A DNA stretch of 64,000 nt, taken from assembly GCA_020465985.1 (NCBI GenBank), contig JAANYP010004416.1:123840-187839 (forward strand), read 5' to 3'. Of the stretch, positions 38,071-49,610 are shown in pieces. How positions within the stretch are numbered: the first letter of the stretch is position 1; every line of letters begins with the position of its first letter. The notes under the pieces were generated by a model, which saw nothing but the letters and a program-made list of their open reading frames with translations, was not told the DNA's origin and searched no databases. The position numbers were made by a program, and so were the translations under genes. The DNA comes from Centrapalus pauciflorus. Its lineage: Eukaryota > Streptophyta > Magnoliopsida > Asterales > Asteraceae.

Positions 38071-38850
38071 CTAATTCTTTGGTCGAAATTTGCAATTTCT
38101 GCTAAAATGGCCCACTTTTCCACAATTATAACAAGCATCGACCTTCATTGGACATTTGTTAGCCTTATGTCCAAATTGATTACAATGGCAACATCTCTTA
38201 CTTCTATCACGTTTATTTGTTCTTGACCTCAAGTATAGTCCATTTAGTTCATCTTCTCCAGACTTTACAATCTTTCCAATAGCTCTTTCTTCATGATTAA
38301 CATGTGGTACGATATCAGGCTCACCATATTGCCTACTAAACAACAACTTGAATTGTTCCCAACTAAAGGAAGCAATCAACTTGGATCCCAATTCTTTTTC
38401 CCAACGGTCCCACCATTCCTTAGCTTGTCCAATCAATTGATCCTTAGCTAAAAATACCTTATACTCATCCTTACAATTCATCTCTCTAAAGATTTGTTCC
38501 ATAATTGTAATCCACATTTTTGCTTCCTCAATTCTCAGAGATCCAGAGAATGTGGGAGGTTGCCAGTCCTTGAGTGATCTAACTACATACTTCATGTAAT
38601 TCTCATCAATTCCGGTTTCATAATCAATCTTTTCCTTGCCCTTGTCTTTTCGTTTCGCTTTATTTCTAAGGTTTATGTTATCCACAACATAATTCCTTTC
38701 ATATTCCCTCTTTTCTTTTCTCTTGTCTTCTTTTCTTTTGGCTTTGGCCTCATCTCGCGCCCGAAACTGATCCTGAATCATTTTGTTCTGTTCAGCCATC
38801 AAGGCTAACATCATTTCTCTTGCTTCTTCAGGTGTCATTCCTCCAGACAT
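38071..38850 (-). CDS. Ty3 gag, intact ORF
   Basis: 259 codons from ATG. A Lys/Arg/Glu-rich N-terminal helix (about residues 30-75) precedes the capsid-like core (LKDWQPPTFSGSLRIEEAKMW, then AKEWWDRWE). Two zinc knuckles follow: CCHCNQFGHKANKC (about 218) and CYNCGKVGHFSRNC (about 238), both CX2CX4HX4C. The core appears shortened compared with typical plant gag, which often has another 100 or so residues before the knuckles. The ORF is open while the adjoining pol is destroyed, suggesting gag may be the only retained product. It ends right after the second knuckle. Confidence 0.8.
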   Translation of the reverse strand: MSGGMTPEEAREMMLALMAEQNKMIQDQFRARDEAKAKRKEDKRKEKREYERNYVVDNINLRNKAKRKDKGKEKIDYETGIDENYMKYVVRSLKDWQPPTFSGSLRIEEAKMWITIMEQIFREMNCKDEYKVFLAKDQLIGQAKEWWDRWEKELGSKLIASFSWEQFKLLFSRQYGEPDIVPHVNHEERAIGKIVKSGEDELNGLYLRSRTNKRDRSKRCCHCNQFGHKANKCPMKVDACYNCGKVGHFSRNCKFRPKN

Positions 38851-39067
38851 GTTCTAAAATATAAACATATAACTTGTTTAGTAACATGTCATCAGTTTAA
38901 AGACACCACTCATTTGTCCCGTATGATAGTCAATCTCTTATAATTACTATATCATAACCTATCTTAGTTCAGATCATTACTTAAACCACTACATATCATT
39001 ACCTAATGTTTGAGATCAAGACCTCACGGACACTTGAATCTCAAACTACTGCTCTGATACCATCTCG

Positions 39068-41067
39068 TGTGACACCCTTGCCACAACAACCACCAATTAC
39101 AATACACCCAGGATTAATCACCAACATACAATAACATAATGATCTGATAACCTAAATTAAGTGCGGAAGCATTAAAACATAAATAAAGTAGTGCAACAAG
39201 TGTTAAACACCCTACGGTGCTATAAGGTACCAAGTCTAAGTCTACACACCCATACATTTATTACAATCATCCAGAATATATTTACAACATTGTCCAAATC
39301 ACAATTACCGATCAAATAGTGCCGAGTCTCCCAAATCTTCCAAACGACCTAACTAGAAGGTCCAGCAGTAGACTTCCCTTTTCCTGTAAAATAAAAATCA
39401 ACAACTGGGGAATAAGCGGATGCTTAGTGAATACAGAGATTATGCATTTTATAAATTTTTATGAAGCCCAAGGATAACACAGATGACCAACATCGGATAT
39501 CCTCTTCGTACACAAAGTACGGACCAGAGCCGCAGCCCCTTCGAGCTCAAAGCTCGGCATTTAAACATACCATCTGAGACAAACGTACGATCGGGGATGA
39601 CATACTGCCTACCGGGCCTAGGAGGGATCAGCTTCAGGTCATATAGCACAGTAACATCAGAGTAATCGATGCGACCCACCGGTCCATCACTAGATGCACA
39701 ACAACCGAAAGGACATGCAACAAGTAAGAATGTTCATCTAAATCTACGCAAGTTAGTAGAATTTCAAACAATCAATGAAACAACAAGTCTCAGCAGGCAA
39801 AGCTTCCATAAAACAAATATAAACATGCGAAATCTACTGTACTCACAGTGGGTGCGTAATTTATCTTTTAACCGATATTATTTCTCTTCGGGCTTTCAAC
39901 CGGATCCGCCAAGTACCCCACTGTGGGTTGAACAACACCACAAGGGACCTGTTAAATTAGTTACAACAATATTTCAAGTCAAAAACCGTTTAAATCCATA
40001 AAACCAAGTTTCGTAAATTTTGCAATATTTTTTCCCCATTTCGGATCCATATCCAAATTCGAACCTCAACTAAATTTGAACCCATTTCAAGTTCACACCT
40101 TGTCCTTTGAATAACTCTTGGTATTTTAGGTGTTGTTTATGAGTTTCATTCAAAATACTTGAGTTTAGAGAGTAGATTTCTCATTTTTAGGCATTAAACT
40201 CGAATTTCGGGGGTTAAATTCGAATTTCCTTCGAATTTAATGACTAAATTCGAATTCCTAAGGGTAGATTCGAACCATATTCGAATCTATGGCATTAGAT
40301 TCGAATCTATGGTTGTAAACTCGAATTCCTGCTCGAATTTAGTACAAAAATCGAGTTTGTTCTTGCATTTCGACTCTGTTCTTGGCATTTTCGAGTCTGT
40401 TCATCCTTATAACTTAAATCCTTCATTCTAAGGCCTAAAATCATGAATATATCAAGTATTATACCTAGGTTTGATTCTATTACACATATACTATCTCATT
40501 CTTGCAAGATTTCAAGCAAAATCGACTTTAAATCGCATAAAAATGACAGATTCGAACTTATGTTTTTCAAAACCGAAACACAAAATCTTAAAAGAGTCGA
40601 TTCTTACCTTAATCCGTATGAAATCAAAAATCCAACCGTAGATTATTGTTGTACTCCTCGAGATCTTTCCGATGACGTATAAATCTCGATAATCGGCCGG
40701 TTTGTTTGCGAGATATCTTAAAGAGAAGTAGAGAGTGTTTTTCTAGAGAGAGAGTGTAGAGAGAGAGAGCATTTGGAGAATGAAAATGTATTTGGCCTTT
40801 TTATTCCCATCTTTCCCATTTTGGACATTTCACCCCTCAACTTAACCGGTTCCATAAAATACTAATTTATTCTTAAATTTATCATTACTAACTTTTATAA
40901 TTCATAATAATCATTTCAAAGTTCTTAAACTTTTTAATTTTCTTAAAACAACAACTAAGTTTTTAAATATCCCCAAATACATAATCTTTGCTCATAATTC
41001 AACTTATTTATAAATTACCTGTCTTAATATTTCTTAAATCACCGTAATTGAATTCGAGGATGTTACA
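39068..41067 (-). repeat. 5' LTR of the Ty3 element
   Basis: 2000 bp; partner of 33037-35035. PBS GCTCTGATACCA on the plus strand sits five bases to its left. Confidence 0.95.
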
Positions 41068-41149
41068 GAAGTGGCTTAAGGATGTGATAGAGGTGGCTTA
41101 AGGATGTCATAGGTCCACTTTCAACGGTTTCTCTATGTTTATTTAAAGA

Positions 41150-41841
41150 TCCAGCTCAGGAAGACGAGGAACGACTCATCCTCAAGTCTGTACCATTTGA
41201 CGGATGTACGTACTAACATAAAACTAGGATCTTTATGTTCATATATGTTCTGGCATTAAAAGGATTCCTACTAGGATGAATTTAATTGCAAGGAATATCA
41301 TCTCTGTCCGCTATGCGATCTGGAAAACGAAACTAAGGAACACTTATTTTATTCCTGTCAATTAAGTAAAGAGATGTGGAATTGGACTATGTCATGGTGT
41401 GATATATCCCTCTCGCAGCATCAGACTTTGGAGCAATTGATTGATTGTTTTGCAGCTGGAAAAACAAAAACAAAAAAAATAATAATAAAAGACAACAATT
41501 TCTGGAATTAGTAGTTGGGGGTGTAATCTGGTTTATTTGGAATGCCAGAATTAAGAAAATTTTCAACAATTGGAGACCTGATGTTGCTTCAATAAAAGAT
41601 GATCTACTGGAAAATCTTTTTTCTTGGCTCAAATATAGAGCTACTTGTAAGTTTCTTTTATGGTCGTTGTGGGTTGTATACCCTTCCTCTTTATTTTGAT
41701 CTACTTCTATTTGTAATCTTTATGCTCTCTTCTTGTTAGCTTTCTTTTCCTCAATAATATTTTGGCGGGTGTTCCTTTCTGGTGTGATGGCTATGCCAAA
41801 GCTCTTGGGTTGGTTTTACTTTTTAGTGTTCAAAAAAAAAA
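41150..41841 (+). pseudogene. LINE (L1-type) 3' end with zf-RVT domain and poly-A
   Basis: The codons read ...RIPTRMNLIARN, then after a frameshift CPLCDLENETKEHLFYSC (41305-41358). This is the zinc-binding domain found at the C-terminus of plant LINE reverse transcriptases and related proteins. After another shift, VIWFIWNARIKKIFNNW and later FLLWSLWV follow. An untranslated tail with TTCTTTTCCTCAATAATATTT-like sequence ends in a poly-A run at 41832-41841. A 5'-truncated, frameshifted copy fits best. Confidence 0.7.
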
Positions 41842-43891
41842 TTTAAAACATTATTTTCTATTGCTTATTTTATTACAATTAGTTATCTGATTTTAATTAT
41901 TTAATATCATATAATGACATTTTAAACACCCCACTCATTTAAAGAGAAAAAAACTCGTTTTATTCGTTTGGACCGGTTTTCAATTCATATAATTTCATAT
42001 TTAATACGGTTTCCAGTTCACAATTAAAAAAACCAAGTTTTAAGGTAGATTTTATGACAAATGACTAAAATTTTTGACATTTTTATCATTAATAGTAACA
42101 TTATTTATTTTTTATCATTAATAACATTGAGTTTTATATTTTTTATCGTTTATAATAACAATTTTTTATTTTTCTATCAATAATAGTAATTGGTGACCTG
42201 CAAACTTGTTTAGCAGGTCACCTACAACTTTTCAATTATTAAAAATAGTAACAACTTTTCATATTTTTATCAATAAAAGTAACATATCACATTAAACCTA
42301 ACTTTTTTTTATTTTTTAAGTTTTTCTTAGAGTTTATAAACACCTAAATAAACTCAATTATGTTTCATATTTTGTTGTGCAATTTTACAATAAAATTTTA
42401 TTTTTTAATTTCATTTTTTAATATTTATTTAAAGTTTATTTAATTACATTATTACCATGTGACGATTTTTTAAATTTCATTATATTTATTTATTTACAAT
42501 TTTTATTTTTTTATAACTTTATAATTTTTTAATATATATTCTGAATATTTATTTACGAATAGATAATATTCGATTATTTATTCACGATTATAAATAATAT
42601 GAACGAAAAAAATATACGAATCATTTCAATTTTCACTTTTTCCAAACGATAAAACTATGAATCATTCTCTTTTTAGTTTTTCCGAACAAAATAATAAGAT
42701 CCATTTTGGTTTTTTAGTTCCGATCTAAATGGGTTGTAGTTTTTTTTTTTTTTAAACTAAAATTAAAAATGGGTTGTCATATTTTTCATTCGGCAATTTT
42801 TTCGTTAGCAAAAATAAAAAAAACTAGAGTTGTTCATAATTTTTTTGTTAAAAAAAATATGAACCATTCTGGTTTTTTAATTTTTTTTTCAATCTAAATA
42901 GGTTGTTTTTTATTTGAAAAACTAAAAATCAAAATGAGTTGCAATATCTTTCATTCAGAAAAACTATAAACCGAAATAATTCATTAGTTGTTTTCGTTGT
43001 TGAAAACACAAAAATAAATGGTTGCAATTATTTTGTTAGAAAAAACGACAAATCAAAATGGTTTATAGTTTTTTGTAAAAAAAAATCTAAAACATGAATG
43101 GGTCGTAGTTTTTCATTCGGTAAAGTTAAAATCTGAATGGATTGTAATCCATTTCGTTTGGAAATTATTAAAAAGCCGAACAATTTGTGGTTTTTTTACA
43201 AATGAAAAGTACTACAAATGACAAAGTATTGTGACCGATTCATTTTTTTAGTTTTTCTAGAAATGAAAAACTATGACTAATTGTTCTATAGTCTTATGAA
43301 TGAAAAATATTGAAACTCATTTTGATTTTTGGTTTTATATAAAAAACTATGACCCATTTAGATTTAAAAAACTAAAAAATGGAACGATTTGTATTATTTT
43401 GTTCGGAGGAACTAAGAAAATGATAGTTCTTAGTTTTTTCGTTTGGGAAAAAAGTGAAAATTGTAATGATTCGTACTATTTTTTTGTTCATATTATATAT
43501 AATTGTGAATAAATAATCGAATATTTTCTAATCGTAAATATTCAGAATATATATTAAAAAATTTATAAGGTTACGATAAAATAAAATATATAAATGCATA
43601 AATTTAATGAAATTAAAAAAATAGTTGCTAAAGATAGTAATAATATAATTAAGTAAACTTCAAATAAATAAATAATAATAATTAAAATAAAAACTAAAAT
43701 TTCACAACAGAATTTGAAACATAAATTGTTTTTATTTTGGTGTTTATAAAATCTTATAAAACTTAATAAAATACAAAATTATGTTTTAATTTGATATGTT
43801 ACTATTATTGATGAAAATATGAAAAAAAATGTAACTATTTTTTATAGCTGAAAAATTGATAACCTGCTAATTAGCAGGTTTGCAGATCACC

Positions 43892-44194
43892 TGTTGGGTA
43901 CAATTATATATAGAGTTGAAAATAATATATTGTATTAGTTCAAGGGTATGTTTTGTAAATACTCATTTGTTGTATTTGAGTATAAATAGTAAGTGGGATA
44001 ATAGAATGAAATGAGATCAAAAAGAATAGAAAGTGGATACGGATCTAGAGAGAGAAAAGAAGTTTGCTTTGCAAGAAAGCAATGAACCAAATGTAATATT
44101 CTTCTCTTAATCATTCAATAGATTGTGTTAGATTGTTATAATTATTCATATATTGTTTAATGTTGATATGAATTGCATGAAATATGAATTCACA
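43892..44194 (+). repeat. 5' LTR of the pol-less Copia-type element
   Basis: 303 bp; contains GAGTATAAATAGTAAGT near 43977-43993, a good TATA-box candidate. Confidence 0.95.
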
Positions 44195-44639
44195 ATTGGT
44201 ATCAGAGCCTAATATGGCTGAAATTGATTGAATTTTGAAATCTGAAAATTCATTTTTCGAACAAATTTTTTTTTCGAAAATCTGAAAAAAAAAATCAAAA
44301 TGGTTTTTGATTCTGTGGATGAAATAGATTGAAAGTTGGAACGAAGGTGGAGCATTTAAGGTCGAATCTATTGTGATAAACATCAGATTTTAATTCCAAA
44401 CACACACGATTTAATTTGGATTTTACTGAATCTTTGAAAAAGTGTGTGTTCTTGAGGTTTTTTGATCGATTTTTGGATTTTAATCTGAAATTAGCCAAAG
44501 TTATTTCTCAAAAAGTGTTTGTGTGTGAAAACCGCAGGTTCGATTTTAATATGGAATCAATTTGTGGATTTTTGTTGAAAATTGAATTTTTGAAGTTGAT
44601 TTTTGAAATATTCAGTTGAAACTCGGGCAAAGGTACAAT

Positions 44640-45165
44640 CAATGCTTCAATCGAGTTTTATGAAGTTGTTATTCGAGTTTGTCTGTGTTTCATTCGAGTT
44701 TTATAAACCTATCAACCGAGAAAACATAAGTATTAATCGAGTTGCATAAGGAACCATTCGAGTTTAGTCTCTATTCATTCGAGTTTCATCAAAGACCATT
44801 CAATTTCATTCGTGTTTGTTTGGTGCGTTGACCGAGTTTTATCAATGCTTTGATCGAGTTTGGTCCCTTGTTATTCGAGTTTCATACTTCATTGACCGAG
44901 TTTCATAAAGCTTTGACTGAGTTTAACTTCTTTGTAATTCGAGTTGATTTCTATTTCATTCGAGTTCAACATAACTTCATTCGAGTTGAACATCATATCA
45001 TTCGAGTTTGATACTTCATCATTCGAGTTTGATCCTTTATAATTCGAGTTTCATCTTTCTTTGATCGAGTTTCAACCTTAATAATTCGAGTTTGATCATT
45101 ACATATTCGAGTTTCATCCCATATCATTCGAGTTTCATAAATCATCATTCGAGTTTTGATTATTT
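44640..45165 (+). repeat. TTCGAGTTT motif array in the leader
   Basis: About two dozen copies of NTCGAGTTN, mostly preceded by ATT or TTG, at 20-26 nt spacing on the sense strand. It lies between the PBS and the ORF. Sequence between motif copies is T-rich and not conserved. Confidence 0.9.
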
Positions 45166-45486
45166 GACCTTTGCTGCTTAAATTGGCCATAACTTTTGAC
45201 TGGAATATCGTTAGAAGGCCTACCATACGTCAAATCGAAGCTTGAAAAGAGATCTACATTTCTAGAACCGGCATAGCCCGTTCGGTAAATTTTCGAGGCC
45301 CAAATCCACTCCAGAAAAAAGTTATGGGCAATTTCCTGCAGAAAAGCTGAAATTTCAACGTCAAAAAGTCATTTCAGAACTGATTTTTCGCAAGTTATCA
45401 TTTTCAGATATAATTCTCAAAGTTTTATCAGAATTCACTCATTTTTCCATAAAAGATCTTGGAAGTTCATTTTTCAATAATTCATA

Positions 45487-46698
45487 ATGGTGTTTGAACA
45501 ATTTTCAAAGTCTGAGCTGATTGCCTAACTTACTGAATCTGAAAAGATTCGTAAGAACAATTACGACATTCTCATTCAGTTAAATACTGATAAACATTTA
45601 GCGTTACGTGACGTACAAATACTGAATGAAGAAATTCAAAGCTTAAAAGAAAAACAAAACTCTGATAGTTGTGCTCATCAGTTGAAAATATCTGAATTAC
45701 TTAAAGAACTTGATGAGCTGAAACAAGAAAATTTTCAGAATGCAACTCAACTTAAATATATTTTGCCTGAAAGATCTGATCTGTACAAGAAAGTTAAGGA
45801 GCTTGAAGATACACTTTCTAAGACAAAACAATCTGATCAGAATTGTATCTTAAACGAAAATGAAGAAATTTTTGCTCTTCAACAAGAGTTGTCTTTAACT
45901 AAAGATTTGATTGAGAAGGAAAGACATGAGTTCTTACTTAAAGAACAAGATTTTAAATCAAAATCTGAGTTGTTTGAAGATGAAAGACAAATGTTCTTAA
46001 TCAAAGAACAATCTTTTAAATCTGATTACCAATCATTTGATCATGACAAAAATTCAAATTTAGTCATTATCAAAAGTTTGGAAGATCAGAATCTTCATCT
46101 TACAAAACAATTACATGTGTTTTCTTCATCAACTGAGTCAAAGGTTAAGACCCCTTCTTCGGTGTGTTTAAAATCCAATGTTGATCACTCTGGTTTGTCT
46201 TCTGAAAGTGAAGTGAATCTAACTAACTCTGCTAAGTTTGATTCATCGTCAGATCTGAAACTTAAGTATCTTCTCAAGATACATAAAGGCAAAGACAAAA
46301 TCATTGAACAACTTCCGGTAAAGACTTACACTGGTGAATCTTCGAAGTCAAATTTTCTTAAAGTTTTTGAAAATACTGGTCATTCTAATCAGAAAACATT
46401 TTCACAGAAAAATACCAAGTATTATCAGAAACATGCAAGAACCGGACAGTGTTTCAAAAAGAAGAGTTCGCAGAAGTCTAATCATTCAACTTCAAGTTTC
46501 TTTAGATATTCAGATATTCAATTTTCTCATACTCAAAGAAATTTATTTTCTGCTTTTGAAAGAGAAGCTAATAGTTATAATCTGCAATGGGTACCTAAAC
46601 CAAAATACCAGTGGGTACCAAAACCCATTTTGAAATGGGTACCCAAGAGCGCTAACAAGTCTGGATCCAAATTTTTTTGGATACCAAAGACATCTTAA
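45487..46698 (+). pseudogene. Coiled-coil gag/linker-like protein of the pol-less element
   Basis: Frame open from ATG 45487 to stop 46698 except one TAA at 45526 (probably from CAA); 403 codons. Residues 15-215 are Lys/Glu/Leu-rich and should form coiled coil (e.g. LLKELDELKQENFQ, LQQELSLTKDLIEKE). The C-terminal 120 residues are basic and Ser/Lys/Gln-rich, and end in three WVPKP/S repeats plus WIPK. That WVPK tail resembles the segment just before the protease in Asteraceae SIRE-like polyproteins, so this is the gag C-half cut off where protease should begin. No zinc knuckle is seen. Confidence 0.65.
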
Positions 46699-46713
46699 AT
46701 TTTGCAGGTTATA

Positions 46714-46975
46714 GGTTTCTTATCATTTCAGATAAGGACCCGTTCTTCATTTCAATAGGCTCTTGATTACATCAGATCAAGACCCGTGTTTCAAATCAAT
46801 ATGGTTTTTAGTTAATCTAGACTAAAACCCGTTCTTCAGTTCAATCATTTGGTTTCTAGTTAATTCAGACTAGAACCCAGACTTCATTGAACCAGAGACA
46901 AAGGCTTTCAGTTACATCAGACTGAAACCCGAGCTTCGGTGACACATGGCTTCTAATCACCTCCGATTAGAACCC
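46714..46975 (+). ncRNA. Array of six covarying hairpins
   Basis: Six 28-nt hairpins start at 46714, 46758, 46803, 46851, 46903 and 46948. Each has GG, a pyrimidine (mismatched to C), a 7-bp stem, an 8-nt loop mostly ending TCAG, the complementary 7 nt and CCC. The 5' stem heptamers are TTCTTAT, TCTTGAT, TTTTAGT, TTCTAGT, TTTCAGT and TTCTAAT. The 3' arms pair with them fully, with one G-U in the first. Stem changes are compensated on the other side. The array starts 16 nt after the stop of the preceding ORF. No known RNA family comes to mind. Confidence 0.75.
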
Positions 46976-48977
46976 GAGTCTGAGAGACAAATCATACTGG
47001 AATTCCTGCCCTGCATTTAAGCTGAAATTGACAAGAGGGAGTTTTATTTTTATAATTTTTTTCTCCTGATTTCATTTCTATGAGTTGACTAACTGTGTGT
47101 GCTTATTTCCAGGGGGAGTTTCAGACGCACTTTGACGATGACATATTTCAAAACTGTGTGTGATCTTTCACGAAAATATTTGCTGCACACATAAAATTTT
47201 GTTTTTGAGCTGAAAAGAAAATTTTTCATCTGATTCTCTAAATCTCTCATTGAGATTAATTGGTCTAATCTCTTTGATCTTTATAATCTCATTTCTTCTG
47301 AGACTTTTTTCTTGTGTCTCCCATATATTTTTTATTCTCCCAATAAATTCTCCAAAGTGTTAATTCTTTAATGAAAATCTGATTCATTTCATAATCATAT
47401 ATCAGATTTTCCATTTCATTCTGATATCTCCCAAATCATCATTCCAATTTCATTTTGAATATCATCTGCTAGATTATCTGAGCTGAATTTCATGATATCA
47501 CATGAGCTTCAAAGCTGAAAATATTTCTGCTGACTCCGATTATGCACCAATCTGAGTGATAGGCATAAATATCGCTTCGATGGTCTAACCAGAACCGGAA
47601 GACCTACCCAAGAAGCAAACCATCTATAGTTTGTGTGGGTAAGGGTTCTTTAGGTCTATTAGTTGAGAAGTGTCAGTTATCAAGGGATACTGACAGGGTC
47701 GAGCAGAGGTAAAATGTTAATTAGAGGGATATTGATATATTGAAAGGAGATGTGCATCTGATCATGCTTTTGCTATAAAGCTGACTGAATTCATTTCTCA
47801 AAGGTGAGCCGGAGGGAGCTTAGTTGAAAAATGCTGAGTACTTAGAGTTGAGAAAGGATTAAAAGAAAATAAAATCCTACCTAAACTGTGTCGGCTGGGT
47901 AATCCACATAATCTATCAAGCCCTCTGCGACTTGATATTGAAAAAGACGTCATGGACCCAGTGACGCATGCACTTAACCCCACCAACTACTCAGTTATCT
48001 CTCAAAAGATTTCTGTTTCAATAATCACGGAGATATAACACATTTCTATCGATATATCATTTGGATATTATTGATATTGAAACAAGGAAGACATTTGCTC
48101 CGGTCTCCAATTTCATTTGATGCACATTGTGTCTAGAGCTGATTACATACACTTTTAGGACACATCGAGTCTAATAGTCTGCGTGACTATAAACTGCTAG
48201 TCCAAAGTGACTAAGCCGGAACAAATAAGAGTGATTCTTTAATGATAAAGGATTTTACGATGACTATTTGGAAATCCTACCAGTGTTAATATCACGCCAG
48301 CGCTGAAAGTAGGTCACATAGATATTGTCTATTGTGCAAACAGGACTCCTATGTGGACATGGACTCTTTATTTCACAAATGAATTTGTTTCATTTTCCTC
48401 AAGTCAAGTTGAAAAGCTTCGACTTTGTTTTGAAAAGAAAATGAACTTTTTGAGGGGGAGTGAGATAAATCTGTTTTGTATAGGGGGAGAGATATCAGAT
48501 TAAGGGGGAGAAAATCAATGTGTAATAATTTCTGAGTTGTAATTGTGGTTGTATTTCTTCTACTGTAATTTCATTGAATTCATGTTTCTGAAGTTTTTGC
48601 ATGATGTTCATAATTTTTATGATCATCATGAGGGGGAGAAAAGCTGAATTTCAGAAACAACTGTTGAGTAGTTTGAAATCAACTGAAGGCAATTGCTACA
48701 TCATCTCAAGACAATTGATCAAGGAAGAGATTTGAAAGCTATTCACAATTCAAGGGGGAGTGTACTTCCTAGAAAAAAGAAGATCAGAGAAGAAGAGATG
48801 TGAAGATCAAAGAGAGACAAATAAAGAACATTTTATCTGAAGATTCACAGATTGAAGACAACAGAGACAGAGATTTGAAGACTCAGAAAGAGGTCAAAGA
48901 AAAGAAAAAGATTCAAGAAAAGAATTAACCTGAACAAGATTTTAATTGAAAATTGTTTTCATCTCTAAGGGGGAGAT
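46976..48977 (+). other. Structured, non-coding 3' region of the pol-less element
   Basis: No ORF. Local helices visible by eye: AGACCTA(47600)/TAGGTCT(47651) enclosing CCCA/TGGG and CAAAC/GTTTG; TGTCAGT(47671)/ACTGACA(47689); AGGATTT(48249)/AAATCCT(48272); CACATAG(48315)/CTATGTG(48349). GGGGGAG purine blocks occur near 47104, 48455, 48482, 48504, 48632 and 48754, before the true polypurine tract at 48968. Confidence 0.55.
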
Positions 48978-49280
48978 TGTTGGGTACAATTATATATAGA
49001 GTTGAAAACAATATATTGTATTAGTTCAAGGGTATGTTTTGTGAATACTCATTTGTTGTATTTGAGTATAAATAGTAAGTGGGATAATAGAATGAAATGA
49101 GATCAAAAAGAATAGAAAGTGGATACGGATCTAGAGATAGAAAAGAAGTTTGCTTTGCAAAAAAGCAATGAACCAAATGTAATATTCTTCTCTTAATCAT
49201 TCAATAGATTGTGTTAGATTGTTATAATTATTCATATATTGTTTAATGTTGATATGAATTGCATGAAATATGAATTCACA
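48978..49280 (+). repeat. 3' LTR of the pol-less Copia-type element
   Basis: 303 bp, matching 43892-44194 with only a few base changes; followed by TCACC. Confidence 0.95.
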
Positions 49281-49436
49281 TCACCAATTACTATTATTGA
49301 TAGAATAAATAAAAAGTAGTTAGTATAAACGATAAAATATATAAAAGTCAATACTATTAATGATAAAAAAATAATGTTATTATTAATGATAAAAATGACA
49401 AAAGATACTATTTTTGATAATTTGCTCTAGATTTTA

Positions 49437-49610
49437 TTACTGAAAAAAACAAGACAACTGTCTCAACAATAATTAGAAATTATAATAAAAATTGTGTATT
49501 AGCGACTACACCAATCTACTAGTTTATAACATAAGATTTACGAAAAGTAAATAAAATATAAAGTTACAGACATTAGTTATTGTTGCACTTGCATACACAA
49601 GCATTCTCTG
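49437..49610. other. Short spacer
   Basis: AT-rich, nothing recognised. Confidence 0.4.

Larger units (their letters stand above)
33037..41067 (-). mobile_element. Ty3/Gypsy LTR element with young LTRs and ruined pol
   Basis: LTRs 33037-35035 and 39068-41067 (about 2.0 kb), flanked by GAAGT on both sides (33032-33036 and 41068-41072). Read on the minus strand the LTR starts TGTAACATCC and ends GGTGTCACA. The primer site TGGTATCAGAGC (initiator Met) lies just inside the right LTR. An intact gag ORF is followed by a colinear but stop-ridden protease/RT region about 3 kb long. Confidence 0.92.
43892..49280 (+). mobile_element. Copia-type LTR element lacking pol (non-autonomous)
   Basis: LTRs 43892-44194 and 48978-49280 (303 bp each, nearly identical), TGTTGGG...TTCACA ends, TSD TCACC on both sides (43887-43891 and 49281-49285). 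PBS TGGTATCAGAGCC starts at 44198 and the polypurine tract AAGGGGGAGA precedes the 3' LTR. The 4.8-kb interior holds a repeat-rich leader, one gag/linker-like ORF and a long structured non-coding region, with no protease, RT or integrase. Repeated GGGGGAG tracts in the 3' part recall SIRE-type Copia elements. Confidence 0.88.
42055..49427. mobile_element. Fold-back Mutator-like (MULE) element, interrupted by an LTR element
   Basis: The outer ends read TGACAAATGACTAAAA (left) and, reversed, GAGCAAATTATCAAAA (right). They are flanked by the same 9 bp, TAGATTTTA (42046-42054 and 49428-49436), the Mutator-type duplication. Without the LTR element (43892-49280) it is about 1.98 kb, and the two halves pair along nearly their whole length. 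For example, 42541-42605 pairs with 43486-43550, at equal distances from the ends. Each arm contains diverged tandem units with AAAATGGGTTGTAGTTTTT. No transposase. Confidence 0.8.

Noticed and set aside
42300..43600. Host gene or ncRNA in the AT-rich stretch
   Set aside because: The stretch is explained by the arms of the fold-back Mutator-like element.
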